The translations under genes were made by a program, and so were the position numbers. Of a stretch of 64,000 bases of DNA, positions 54,101 through 60,989 are shown in pieces. The notes beneath the pieces are model-generated. The model had not been told where the DNA came from. It saw only the letters and a program-made list of their open reading frames with translations, and did not search any database. The DNA is from Deltaproteobacteria bacterium (GTDB taxonomy: Bacteria > Myxococcota_A > Polyangia > GCA-2747355). Where the stretch lies: NCBI GenBank assembly GCA_020633415.1, contig JACKDQ010000004.1:1-64000 (forward strand), read 5' to 3'. The number at the start of each line of letters is the position of its first letter. Positions within the stretch are counted from its first letter, which is position 1.

Positions 54101-56174
54101 GTGCTGGCTAGACTTGGCGGAAATCGAGCTGCGCGCGGGACACTTGCCGGCCGCCGCACAGGCGCTTGCTGCGCTATCTTCGGTCGAGCAAGCCGACCAA
54201 CGTCTGCGGGCGGATCTGCTCGAGGCGCGCCTGCAGCTGTTGCGCGCACCTGTCGGAGTGGCCAGCGCGCTCTCGCCAGACGAGCTGATCGCGCGCGCGG
54301 AGCGCATCGCTGCTGCGGAGCTGCTCTGGCAGGCCTACGACGTCGCCGCGGCGCTCGAGCAGGCGGCGGGGCGTGCGAGCTCGGCGCGAAAATTGCTTAC
54401 CAAAGGTGCGCAGGTGGTTACGGCGTTGGCCGAGAAGTTACCGGTCGATCATCGCAGCGCATTCTGGCAGGACGATTGGCGTCGCGAGCTCAGCCAGCGC
54501 GCCGGGGCTAAGGAGAACCGCATGGGGCAGTTCAACGATCAGGCGATGGCGACCACGCTGGCGCCGCTGGCAAACCCGGCGAGCGTCAGTAGTTCGCATC
54601 CAGAGATCGTTACGGCGATCGAGGAGCGATTTTACCGTCTGCTCGAGATCTATCGCCGGCTCAACACCGAGCACGATGTTTCTCGTCTGCTCGAACTGGT
54701 GATGGACACGGCAGTTGAATTGACTGGAGCCGAGCGCGGGCTGCTCTTGATCGGCGATTCAGCGCAAACGCTGGAGGTGCGGTTAGCGCGCAACATCGAT
54801 ACCAGCCTCGACGAGGCATACAGTCGATCGATCGCCGAGTCGGTCGCCAAGACGCGGCAGCCGGTGATCAGCGTATCGGCGCGGACCGACCCACGCTTCA
54901 CCAGCTATGCCAGCGTTCACGACCTGCAGCTCGAGTCGATCCTCTGCATTCCGATCGAACATCGAGGCCGCTGTATCGGCGTGCTCTACATGGAAAGCCG
55001 CTTTCAGTCGGGGCGGTTCTCGGCGCGCGACCAGCGGTTGTTACTCGCCTTTGGCGATCAGGTTGCGATCGCTCTGCGCAACGCCGAGCTGCTGGAGAAC
55101 AACCGAAAGCACGCTGAGGCGCTCGGTGCGGCAAACCAGCGGATCGAGGCCTTGGCCGAAGAGCGCGGCCAGCTACTGGCTGAGCGAACCGAAGAGTTGC
55201 AGGCCACCCGCCGCGATCTGCGTCGAATGGAAGCGCGCTTGCGCAGCGAGACTTCACACTACGGCATCGTCGGCAAGAGCGCGCCGATGACGCGCATCTT
55301 CGAGGTGATCGAGCGCGTTGCCGCGACCGATGTCCCGGTGCTGATCGAAGGCGAAAGTGGCACAGGCAAAGAGATGGTCGCCCGCGCGATTCACCTGCAG
55401 AGCGCGCGCAGCAAGCGTCCGATCGTTGCGGTCAACTGCGCGGCGATTCCCGAAGGACTGCTCGAGAGCGAGCTGTTCGGTCATGTGCGCGGTGCGTTTA
55501 CCGGCGCCGACCGCGAGCGCCGAGGCGTGTTTGTCGCGGCCCACGGTGGCACGCTGTTCCTCGACGAGTTGGGTGACATGCCGGCCAAGATGCAGGTCGA
55601 TCTTCTTCGTGCCTTACAGGAGAAAGTGATCCGTCCCGTCGGTGGCAGTCGCGACATTCCCGTCGATGTGCGATTGGTCGCAGCGACCAATCGGCCGTTG
55701 GCCGAGTTGGTCAAAAGTGGTCATTTCCGCGAGGATTTGTTTTATCGGCTGCACGTGGTGCGCATCGAATTGCCGCCGCTGCGGCGGCGCAAAGACGATA
55801 TCCCGCTTTTGGTCGAGCATTTCCTCAAGAGCGCTGCCTCGCGCGCCGGACGTGGGACGCTGGGGATCACCAAGGCTGCACTCAGTCGGTTGGTCGACTA
55901 TCCTTGGCCGGGCAACGTGCGTCAGCTCGAGCACGCGTTGGTCAACGCCGCGGTGATGGCCGAACAGGAGATTCTCGACGTTGGAGATTTCACGCTCGAG
56001 TCGCCGCGCGACACAGCCGCGGAGACGACGCCCTTGGCGCAAACCGCTTCCGAGCGCCAGCGCATTCTGGGCGCTTTGGAGCGCTGCAACTGGAACAAGA
56101 GCCGGGCGGCCGAGGAGATCGGCATGCCGCGCAGGACTTTTTATCGGCGCCTGCGCCGCTACGGGATCAGCTAG
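51183..56174 (+). CDS. Ser/Thr kinase-ATPase-TPR-GAF-sigma-54 activator fusion
   Basis: This 1663-residue cytoplasmic regulator has five parts. A Ser/Thr protein kinase (1-270) has K39, HRDLKPANV with D136, and DFG D154. A STAND-like ATPase (about 285-520) has its Walker A Lys replaced by Arg (GDPGSGRR near 319). TPR-type helical repeats span about 560-1090 and a GAF domain about 1140-1290. After a coiled coil, a sigma-54 AAA+ domain (about 1358-1585) has GESGTGKE at 1390, GAFTGA at 1437 and GGTLFLDELGD, then a Fis HTH ends the chain (WNKSRAAEEIGMPRRTFYRR). It should couple phosphorylation and ligand sensing to sigma-54 transcription. AGGAGG lies about 20 bp before the ATG. Confidence 0.94.
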   Translation: MSASLLKGRYRLVRPLGSGAAGSVYEVEDLLRRQRVALKALVGDEDRALVAGLRREFSVLAALNHPDLARVYDFGRLPRADAADTPQGAFFTRELVDGVDLAAFLVGQTLGKTCRVLGRVASALEVLHRAGMVHRDLKPANVIIEAGEEPRLIDFGLASGSGRARQVAGTAPYLSPELLRGDPIDGRADLYALGMILLQSILGALPLEDATVADWVAWHLRGELPIALPSNLPAELTTLLRGLLARAVEQRPPTAAEAATTLARLAEALGEQPLALDKAPFVEPNIGRPSERALARLEEQVSDRLLRRSDSAPLVALTGDPGSGRRRLLVQLSWRSQLSEIEVIRVASEGQPLAELIAQVAGALGLAAPSMVRLDDYSALVRIATFLAEAAEQRALLVVIENLDRVDNEQLAALRFVAHSLASSAPLLIVVACSADQAIDHFSAWPLVELGPLALDDVRDIVRAVGGQLELAPQLHAHSGGNRRIVLDALRHLAELGWPSQPELGRLTAGSLKEVYLGRYGDLDRRSIGVLERLAVFGELRVEDIARAECVSLRAVQSLLIAGWLREASDGRVGLRSEPLRNLVLERISADRARSLHRRAAETSAAITRRVEHWLAAGMLEQALDDLPQALDSLEQAAMLRSAVRLLHSALEQQLPSDRALEFSARLARLLRAVGELREAEQVLLRIRAELTPSDGRWLDSGIELVRVLVASGRHSEAMTLVEELVQCPVRSADRHGLWVVAVDAAGDQHQRAIALAEAGLKQQLPDALRAELITRRAWASSLSGEAGEHVDSAFAEAHRLACGADDLRTVATVLNRWAAHCARHGELREAEQKYHEALEALARCGDVEREATVRLNAAALALRQGDYGRARNDFKQTARLFTALGADVYAASARCNQGFAELQIGLYEQARQTLERALALMIRLGRKSGEALARALCGIVAARQGRLEDARRELTIARQTYAEIGQHKDVAECWLDLAEIELRAGHLPAAAQALAALSSVEQADQRLRADLLEARLQLLRAPVGVASALSPDELIARAERIAAAELLWQAYDVAAALEQAAGRASSARKLLTKGAQVVTALAEKLPVDHRSAFWQDDWRRELSQRAGAKENRMGQFNDQAMATTLAPLANPASVSSSHPEIVTAIEERFYRLLEIYRRLNTEHDVSRLLELVMDTAVELTGAERGLLLIGDSAQTLEVRLARNIDTSLDEAYSRSIAESVAKTRQPVISVSARTDPRFTSYASVHDLQLESILCIPIEHRGRCIGVLYMESRFQSGRFSARDQRLLLAFGDQVAIALRNAELLENNRKHAEALGAANQRIEALAEERGQLLAERTEELQATRRDLRRMEARLRSETSHYGIVGKSAPMTRIFEVIERVAATDVPVLIEGESGTGKEMVARAIHLQSARSKRPIVAVNCAAIPEGLLESELFGHVRGAFTGADRERRGVFVAAHGGTLFLDELGDMPAKMQVDLLRALQEKVIRPVGGSRDIPVDVRLVAATNRPLAELVKSGHFREDLFYRLHVVRIELPPLRRRKDDIPLLVEHFLKSAASRAGRGTLGITKAALSRLVDYPWPGNVRQLEHALVNAAVMAEQEILDVGDFTLESPRDTAAETTPLAQTASERQRILGALERCNWNKSRAAEEIGMPRRTFYRRLRRYGIS

Positions 56175-56255
56175 TTGGAGCGATCACTGTGTCGCGGATT
56201 GCGCCAAACTGTGCCAATTTCCAGCAGCTGAGAGGCGGCCGGGCGCGGCAAAACC

Positions 56256-56272
56256 TTGGCAAGAATCTTGCT
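56256..56272 (+). promoter_or_regulatory. Candidate sigma-54 promoter after the kinase-activator gene
   Basis: TTGGCAAG-AATC-TTGCT matches the -24/-12 consensus with one mismatch and exact GG/GC spacing. It lies 80 bp after the activator gene stops and about 60 bp before the first gene of the secreted operon. Two related heptamers, GCGCCAA and GTGCCAA, lie 40-55 bp further upstream and could be activator contacts. Confidence 0.65.
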
Positions 56273-56333
56273 GACTTCTCCAACGCTGGCTAGGATTGCC
56301 CGGTGTCCAGGCCCGGCTGGAGGAGCGGTAAGC

Positions 56334-56744
56334 ATGACGCACAATGAGCCACATCGCAGCGGAGCGGTTGGGGGTGCCCTGGCCTTGCTGACCGTGCTGG
56401 CAGTGGTTGTGCTCAGCGTCTTTTGCACGCCGCAGCCGATCGAGCTGCCTTCGATCAACGACGGCGGAACTGCCCAGCGGGACATGGCGGTCGCTGCGGA
56501 CTCGGCGACCAGCAGGGACAGCGGTACGGCACTCGATGCGTCTGGCTCGGACAGCGCGACCGTCGACGCCGTAGTCGGCGACGGCCCGCTTGATGGGATG
56601 ATCGATGGCGGCGCTCCAGATGGTGGCGACGCCGGACCCTCGCCCGATGGCAGCGTCGACGCGGCGCCAGCGGATGCGGCTCCGATCGATGGCGCGTCTA
56701 CGATCGATGGCGGTGGCCTCAAGGACCTGGCGGTTGGCGGCTAG
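56334..56744 (+). CDS. Small lipoprotein with Asp/Gly/Ala-rich linker
   Basis: This 136-residue predicted lipoprotein (ALLTVLAVVVLSVFC) starts at 56334 behind GGAGGAGCGG. Almost the whole mature chain is low-complexity Asp/Gly/Ala/Ser (DGPLDGMIDGGAPDGGDAG), like the linkers of other lipoproteins in this window but with no domain attached. It is the first gene after the sigma-54 promoter candidate. It may be a truncated relative of the linker-plus-domain lipoproteins or a surface spacer. Confidence 0.75.
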   Translation: MTHNEPHRSGAVGGALALLTVLAVVVLSVFCTPQPIELPSINDGGTAQRDMAVAADSATSRDSGTALDASGSDSATVDAVVGDGPLDGMIDGGAPDGGDAGPSPDGSVDAAPADAAPIDGASTIDGGGLKDLAVGG

Positions 56745-56857
56745 CAGCGGGCCTGCTTGGTCGTGCTGATTTCTCTGAGTCCCGGGCCTTCCGCACGGTC
56801 GACCTGCGGCTAGGTCGTTGCTCTGAGCCTCCCGAGCAGTTATCGTCGGTGCTCTCG

Positions 56858-57418
56858 ATGAACTCAGCTGCAACGCTCATTCCTCTGGCAGTGTATTTAG
56901 TCGGTTGCCAGGCGCCGTTGCCGTCATATCGCGACGGTCGTGCGATTCCGTCCAACGTTGGTCGCTACGCCTCGGTGGCGCATTGCAGCAATGCTGCCGC
57001 CTGTCAGGACAAGATCTGCTCGACGTTAACCGGCGCCCCCGACCAGCGCGGCGTCGACCTGGCCGCCTGCGGTACGCTCGACGTGGCCTTTACCGGCGGC
57101 GAGCTGCGCAGCGTCGTCGGCACGCCCGACGTGGCGATTCACTTTCTTTCGCTGCCCAGCCCGGTCTCTGTGCGCGTTGAGGCCTCTGCCTCGGGGGCAG
57201 AGTATGTGCTCGTTGGCTTTCTCGGTGCGCCTCCGGCAGGGACGAGCTTGCGTTGCGAGCTCGATCTGCCGCCCGGTGAATTGCGCGCGCTGTTGGACGT
57301 CACTCGCTGCAACACGCTGAGCAGTGTGCAGTTCTTGCGACTGACCGATCGGCAGAGCGGCAGTGGCCGGGTATTGATCGACGCCTTCGAAGGGTTGAGC
57401 CTTGCTCAGCGCCAGTAA
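56858..57418 (+). CDS. Lipoprotein with a beta-sandwich-like domain
   Basis: This 186-residue predicted lipoprotein (LIPLAVYLVGCQAP) has five Cys in the mature part (AHCSNAAACQDKIC and two later). A regular strand pattern, VAIHFLSLPSPVSVRVEASA then YVLVGFLGAPPAG, suits an extracellular beta-sandwich. A GTG three codons earlier (56849) is an alternative start. Its last 17 bp overlap the next gene, so the two are translationally coupled. No family was recognised. Confidence 0.78.
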   Translation: MNSAATLIPLAVYLVGCQAPLPSYRDGRAIPSNVGRYASVAHCSNAAACQDKICSTLTGAPDQRGVDLAACGTLDVAFTGGELRSVVGTPDVAIHFLSLPSPVSVRVEASASGAEYVLVGFLGAPPAGTSLRCELDLPPGELRALLDVTRCNTLSSVQFLRLTDRQSGSGRVLIDAFEGLSLAQRQ

Positions 57419-59666
57419 CGCTCTCACGACGCGCCGCCTATTGGCCGCGGGTGTCCTTTGCTGCTGCGCTGAGGCGACGGTGTTGGGTCAGTCTCGGCTG
57501 ATGCGGCCGGGAGGCGGGGCGGCAGAGATGTCGACGGCCGAGGGACCGGAGCGTCCTGCCCCGACGACCAAAGTCGGCAGTATGGGACCCGATGTGATCT
57601 TGCGCGACGTGACCAATACGCTGCGCGCCGCCTGGTTTCACTCGATGGTCATTTCGCCTCATGACCCAGAGACCGCCTATGTTGGCTCCTTCGAGGGCTA
57701 CGTCTTCAAGACCACCGATGGCGGAAAGACCTGGGACGAGTCGCGGCTGATCATCGAACCGCGGCCGTTTTATGGCGATGCGCACCAACAGATCTACTTC
57801 GGTGTTCATCGCAACGGCTTGTCGGCTTGGGGAACGCGCCATAAGTCCAGTAGCAGCAGTTCGTTTGTGCCACGCGGAGCGACGTACTCCGCTGCCCCTG
57901 ACGCACTCGGACCACGCGCGCGGGTGCGACCTCGATCGCGACGCACGACGCGCACGGCGAGCATGATGTTGCGCATGCGCCCGACACGGGTCGGGATCCG
58001 CCCGATCGTTCCAGGAGGCGCTGGCCGCGTCGCTGGCGGTGCGGAAAACGTCAACTTCGGTATCGGTTTGCCTGGGCGTGCGCCGCGCCTGCAGAACACC
58101 GTGCGCAAATTCGCCTTTTATCGTCCAATGCCGCTGGGAATTCCGATCGGCGCATCGGGAATCAATATCAAACAGACGCTGCTGTTGCGCGGCGTTCGTC
58201 CGCTCGACATTCGGATGCTGGTCGTTCATCCGAAAGAGCGGAACGTCGTTTATGCCTGCACGGCGTTTGGCTTGTTCACCAGCTACGACAGCGGACTGAA
58301 CTGGGTACGAACGTTCCAGGGGATCAATTTTAGTGGCCGAATGATCGCTCACATTGCGGTCGATCCGAGCGATGCACGTCGAGTGCTATTGATGACGCGC
58401 AACGGTCTATACGTTTCCGACGACGGCGGCGAGAACTACATCAAGTCCACAGCCCAAGGCGTTGGTGAAGGGCGAATGAACTGGGTTTGGTTTAGTCCCT
58501 ATCATCGCGGCCTGGTATTCGCCTGTACCAACTTCGGTTTGTTGCGTTCGCTCGACGGTGGTCGCAGCTGGGACTGGATCTACTTTACGACCTTTCCCCC
58601 GGCGCGGATCGTCAACTACGTGACGATCGATCCGTTCGACAAAAAGACCGGCTACATCGGCACGGACGACGGACTGTTTGTGATCGATGACATCATGCAC
58701 GGATCACTCGAAGACTGGCGGCGCTTGGGTGGGCTGGCCTTTACCGGCCTGCAGCTGGCGAAGATCGAAGCCTGTCCCAAGCACAAAGGGCACCTTTGGG
58801 CGATCAGCGGCATGATGCTGCCACGTCTGACGCGCGGTGGCATGCAGAAGATCGGCGCATCCTATCTCTGGGAAACAGTCGATGGCGGTACGACCTGGAA
58901 GATCATCTTTTCCGGGAGCACCTACGGCACGATCGAGTGGTTCACCAACGATCCGAGTGACCCGGATCTGTTGTGGATCACCTGGTCTCGAGGGCTTCAC
59001 CGCATGGTGCGTCGCAAGCGACAACTGACGCTCGTCGAGCAACGGCGACGCGAGCAGGCCGTCAAGACGACGATGAGCAAGTTTCCTTCGCTGCCCGACG
59101 TGATGATGGCCGCGCGTCGTTTTATCGGCGTCGACTACACCCGCCGGATGGGTTACCGACACCGCTCGCGCATGCGTGTCTGGATGCCGCGGCTGGACAT
59201 GTCCTATACCTACCAGCGCTACCGGGCTTGGCCCGTCGCGCACGATGCGATTTATGACCTGCCGTTTCGCTTTCGCGAGGGCTCTCGTTGGACGTTCGAC
59301 GAGTTTCGCGTGATGCTTACCTGGAACTTTGCGCCGGCCGTCTTCGACATTTCGGACATGTTGTTTGGCCGCGTCTCGCGGATGATCGGCGAGCTCGAGA
59401 CGTGGATCAGCTTTTCCACGCACCGCTTTTATGGCGAATTGCAGCGCTTACGCGCACTTTTGATCACCGACCCGCCGAAGGAGCTGCGGGTCCGACTGAT
59501 GTACAAACTTCGTATCGAAGAACTCGAGTCCTATCTTGATCTGATCACGGGTGGCTACTTGACGCGCTACAAGCAGGGTGACCAGCCGCGCGGTTGGGAT
59601 TCGCCGTGGTTCAAACGCTGGCCTGGGGTCAGCAAAGCGTGGTTCCCCCAAGGAGATGGCAAATGA
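57402..59666 (+). CDS. Secreted BNR/Ycf48-like beta-propeller protein with shared C-terminal domain
   Basis: This 754-residue exported protein starts at TTG 57402 inside the preceding gene (signal LLAAGVLCCCAEATVLGQ). BNR or sortilin-type blades span about 80-540: YVGSFEGYVFKTTDGGKTW, YACTAFGLFTSYDSGLNW, LYVSDDGGENY, LLRSLDGGRSW and LWETVDGGTTW. An Arg/Ser-rich stretch at about 150-215 interrupts the propeller. The C-terminal 130 residues (LTWNFAPAVFDISDMLFG to RIEELESYLDLITGGYLTRY) match the protein encoded next. Its stop overlaps the next start (ATGA). Confidence 0.85.
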   Translation: MLSASNALTTRRLLAAGVLCCCAEATVLGQSRLMRPGGGAAEMSTAEGPERPAPTTKVGSMGPDVILRDVTNTLRAAWFHSMVISPHDPETAYVGSFEGYVFKTTDGGKTWDESRLIIEPRPFYGDAHQQIYFGVHRNGLSAWGTRHKSSSSSSFVPRGATYSAAPDALGPRARVRPRSRRTTRTASMMLRMRPTRVGIRPIVPGGAGRVAGGAENVNFGIGLPGRAPRLQNTVRKFAFYRPMPLGIPIGASGINIKQTLLLRGVRPLDIRMLVVHPKERNVVYACTAFGLFTSYDSGLNWVRTFQGINFSGRMIAHIAVDPSDARRVLLMTRNGLYVSDDGGENYIKSTAQGVGEGRMNWVWFSPYHRGLVFACTNFGLLRSLDGGRSWDWIYFTTFPPARIVNYVTIDPFDKKTGYIGTDDGLFVIDDIMHGSLEDWRRLGGLAFTGLQLAKIEACPKHKGHLWAISGMMLPRLTRGGMQKIGASYLWETVDGGTTWKIIFSGSTYGTIEWFTNDPSDPDLLWITWSRGLHRMVRRKRQLTLVEQRRREQAVKTTMSKFPSLPDVMMAARRFIGVDYTRRMGYRHRSRMRVWMPRLDMSYTYQRYRAWPVAHDAIYDLPFRFREGSRWTFDEFRVMLTWNFAPAVFDISDMLFGRVSRMIGELETWISFSTHRFYGELQRLRALLITDPPKELRVRLMYKLRIEELESYLDLITGGYLTRYKQGDQPRGWDSPWFKRWPGVSKAWFPQGDGK

Positions 59667-60280
59667 AGGAATTTCTAGCGTTTGCTGCGAGCTTTTTGTG
59701 CGCGTTGAGCGCGCTCGCCCAAAACAGCGGACTGAGCGAAGAGCAAGTGTTGGCGCGCTTTCACCACGAGCCGTCCGTTCAGCAGGTACAGCGTGAGGCG
59801 GTAAAGTATTACCAGGTTTCCCCTGAGCGCATCATGTCGTTGCGCAAAGGCGCGCAGCTCAAAGCCCTCGTACCAACGATCAGCGGTGAATTTGCCACCG
59901 AGCTGACCCACTCGTTGCGCAACATGGACGATGGCCTCTACATCGGCGCGCTGCCGTTCAAAGAGGACGAAACGATCAACGCCGACCGCACCGGTTTCCG
60001 TGTTCAGGCGAGTTGGGTGCTCGACCGCTTGGTGTTCAACGCCGAAGTGCTCGACGTCCAATCGCTGATCGGCATCCTCGATGGTGTGGTCCGCGAAGTG
60101 ACGACGATCTATTACATCCGCCGTCGTCTGCAGATCGATATGATCCTCCGTCCCCCGCGCGATCTCGCCACACGGATCAGTCAGCGCATTCGTATCGAAG
60201 AGCTGACCGGCTTGTTGGACGCGATGACTGGCGGCTACATGAGCCGCAAGATCGAGCGGCGCGGTCGTCGACGCGGATAG
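59663..60280 (+). CDS. Secreted protein sharing the C-terminal domain of the propeller protein
   Basis: This 205-residue exported protein (signal MKEFLAFAASFLCALSALA) starts at 59663 behind AAGGAGATGG, overlapping the previous stop by one base. The last 85 residues (SWVLDRLVFNAEVLD, YYIRRRLQIDMILRPPRDL, RIRIEELTGLLDAMTGGYMS) align with the C-terminus of the upstream propeller protein. The conserved core is a helical domain with RIEEL-x(3)-LD-x(2)-TGGY. A structural or outer-membrane-associated partner of the propeller protein is plausible. Unknown family. Confidence 0.82.
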   Translation: MKEFLAFAASFLCALSALAQNSGLSEEQVLARFHHEPSVQQVQREAVKYYQVSPERIMSLRKGAQLKALVPTISGEFATELTHSLRNMDDGLYIGALPFKEDETINADRTGFRVQASWVLDRLVFNAEVLDVQSLIGILDGVVREVTTIYYIRRRLQIDMILRPPRDLATRISQRIRIEELTGLLDAMTGGYMSRKIERRGRRRG

Positions 60281-60302
60281 CGGCGGTTACCGAGCGGGGA
60301 TG

Positions 60303-60515
60303 TTAGTCGGCGAGCGCGATCACGCGGGGCCGATCGCTATCATCGGCGACGGCGTCGATCCGCGATCGATCTTCACGTCGCTTCTTGCGCGAAAAGGACG
60401 CCGTGCGCTTCAAGTAATAGGGGCTGAGCAGCAGCGCGATGATCGCGCTAAGCAAGACCGTCGAAACCAGCCAACCGACCAGGCGGGGCAGGGCAAGGCG
60501 CGAGACGCTCTCCAC
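60303..60515 (-). CDS. Small membrane protein
   Basis: This 70-residue protein starts at GTG 60515 behind AAGGAG at ideal spacing. One membrane helix (about 10-33, LVGWLVSTVLLSAIIALLL) is followed by a Lys/Arg-rich cytoplasmic segment with SRKKRREDRSR. It is convergent with the secreted operon and divergent from clpS. No function can be given. Confidence 0.68.
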   Translation of the reverse strand: MESVSRLALPRLVGWLVSTVLLSAIIALLLSPYYLKRTASFSRKKRREDRSRIDAVADDSDRPRVIALAD

Positions 60516-60647
60516 AAGCAGCTCCTTGGATTAGGGGATGATACGACGTTTTGCTCGGAAGTCTCCCCAAAAAATGCGCCCTGTCCGCTGCCGATGGCGT
60601 GTGGAATCAGGGACAGATCCGGGCTAAATTAGTCAGCGGGAGCGTCC

Positions 60648-60986
60648 ATGGCAGACAAGCGAAAAGACGACGACCAGCGATCAAACGATGAGCCTCAGGG
60701 CGAGCTGAAGCTCAAAGAACGGACAAAGACGCAAAAGCCCAACCTCTACCGGGTATTGCTCCACAACGACGACTACACGACGATGGAGTTTGTTGTGGCG
60801 GTCCTGGTGGAACTATTTAATAAGACACAAACCGAGGCCACGCACATCATGTTGCACATCCACCACAAGGGTGTCGGCGTCTGCGGCCTGTACACCCGCG
60901 ATATCGCCGAGACAAAAGTCGAAAAGGTCACCGAGATGGCGCGTGAATACGGTCACCCTTTGCTGTGCACGATGGAGCCGGAGTAA
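60648..60986 (+). CDS. clpS: ATP-dependent Clp protease adaptor ClpS
   Basis: This 112-residue adaptor has a flexible N-terminus and the ClpS fold: NLYRVLLHNDDYTTMEFVV with the Asn-Asp-Asp substrate pocket, MLHIHHKGVGVCGLYTRD, and the end REYGHPLLCTMEPE. It delivers N-degron substrates to ClpA in the cytoplasm. The ATG at 60648 follows GGGAG, and clpA begins three bases after the stop. Confidence 0.96.
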   Translation: MADKRKDDDQRSNDEPQGELKLKERTKTQKPNLYRVLLHNDDYTTMEFVVAVLVELFNKTQTEATHIMLHIHHKGVGVCGLYTRDIAETKVEKVTEMAREYGHPLLCTMEPE

Positions 60987-60989
60987 GCG

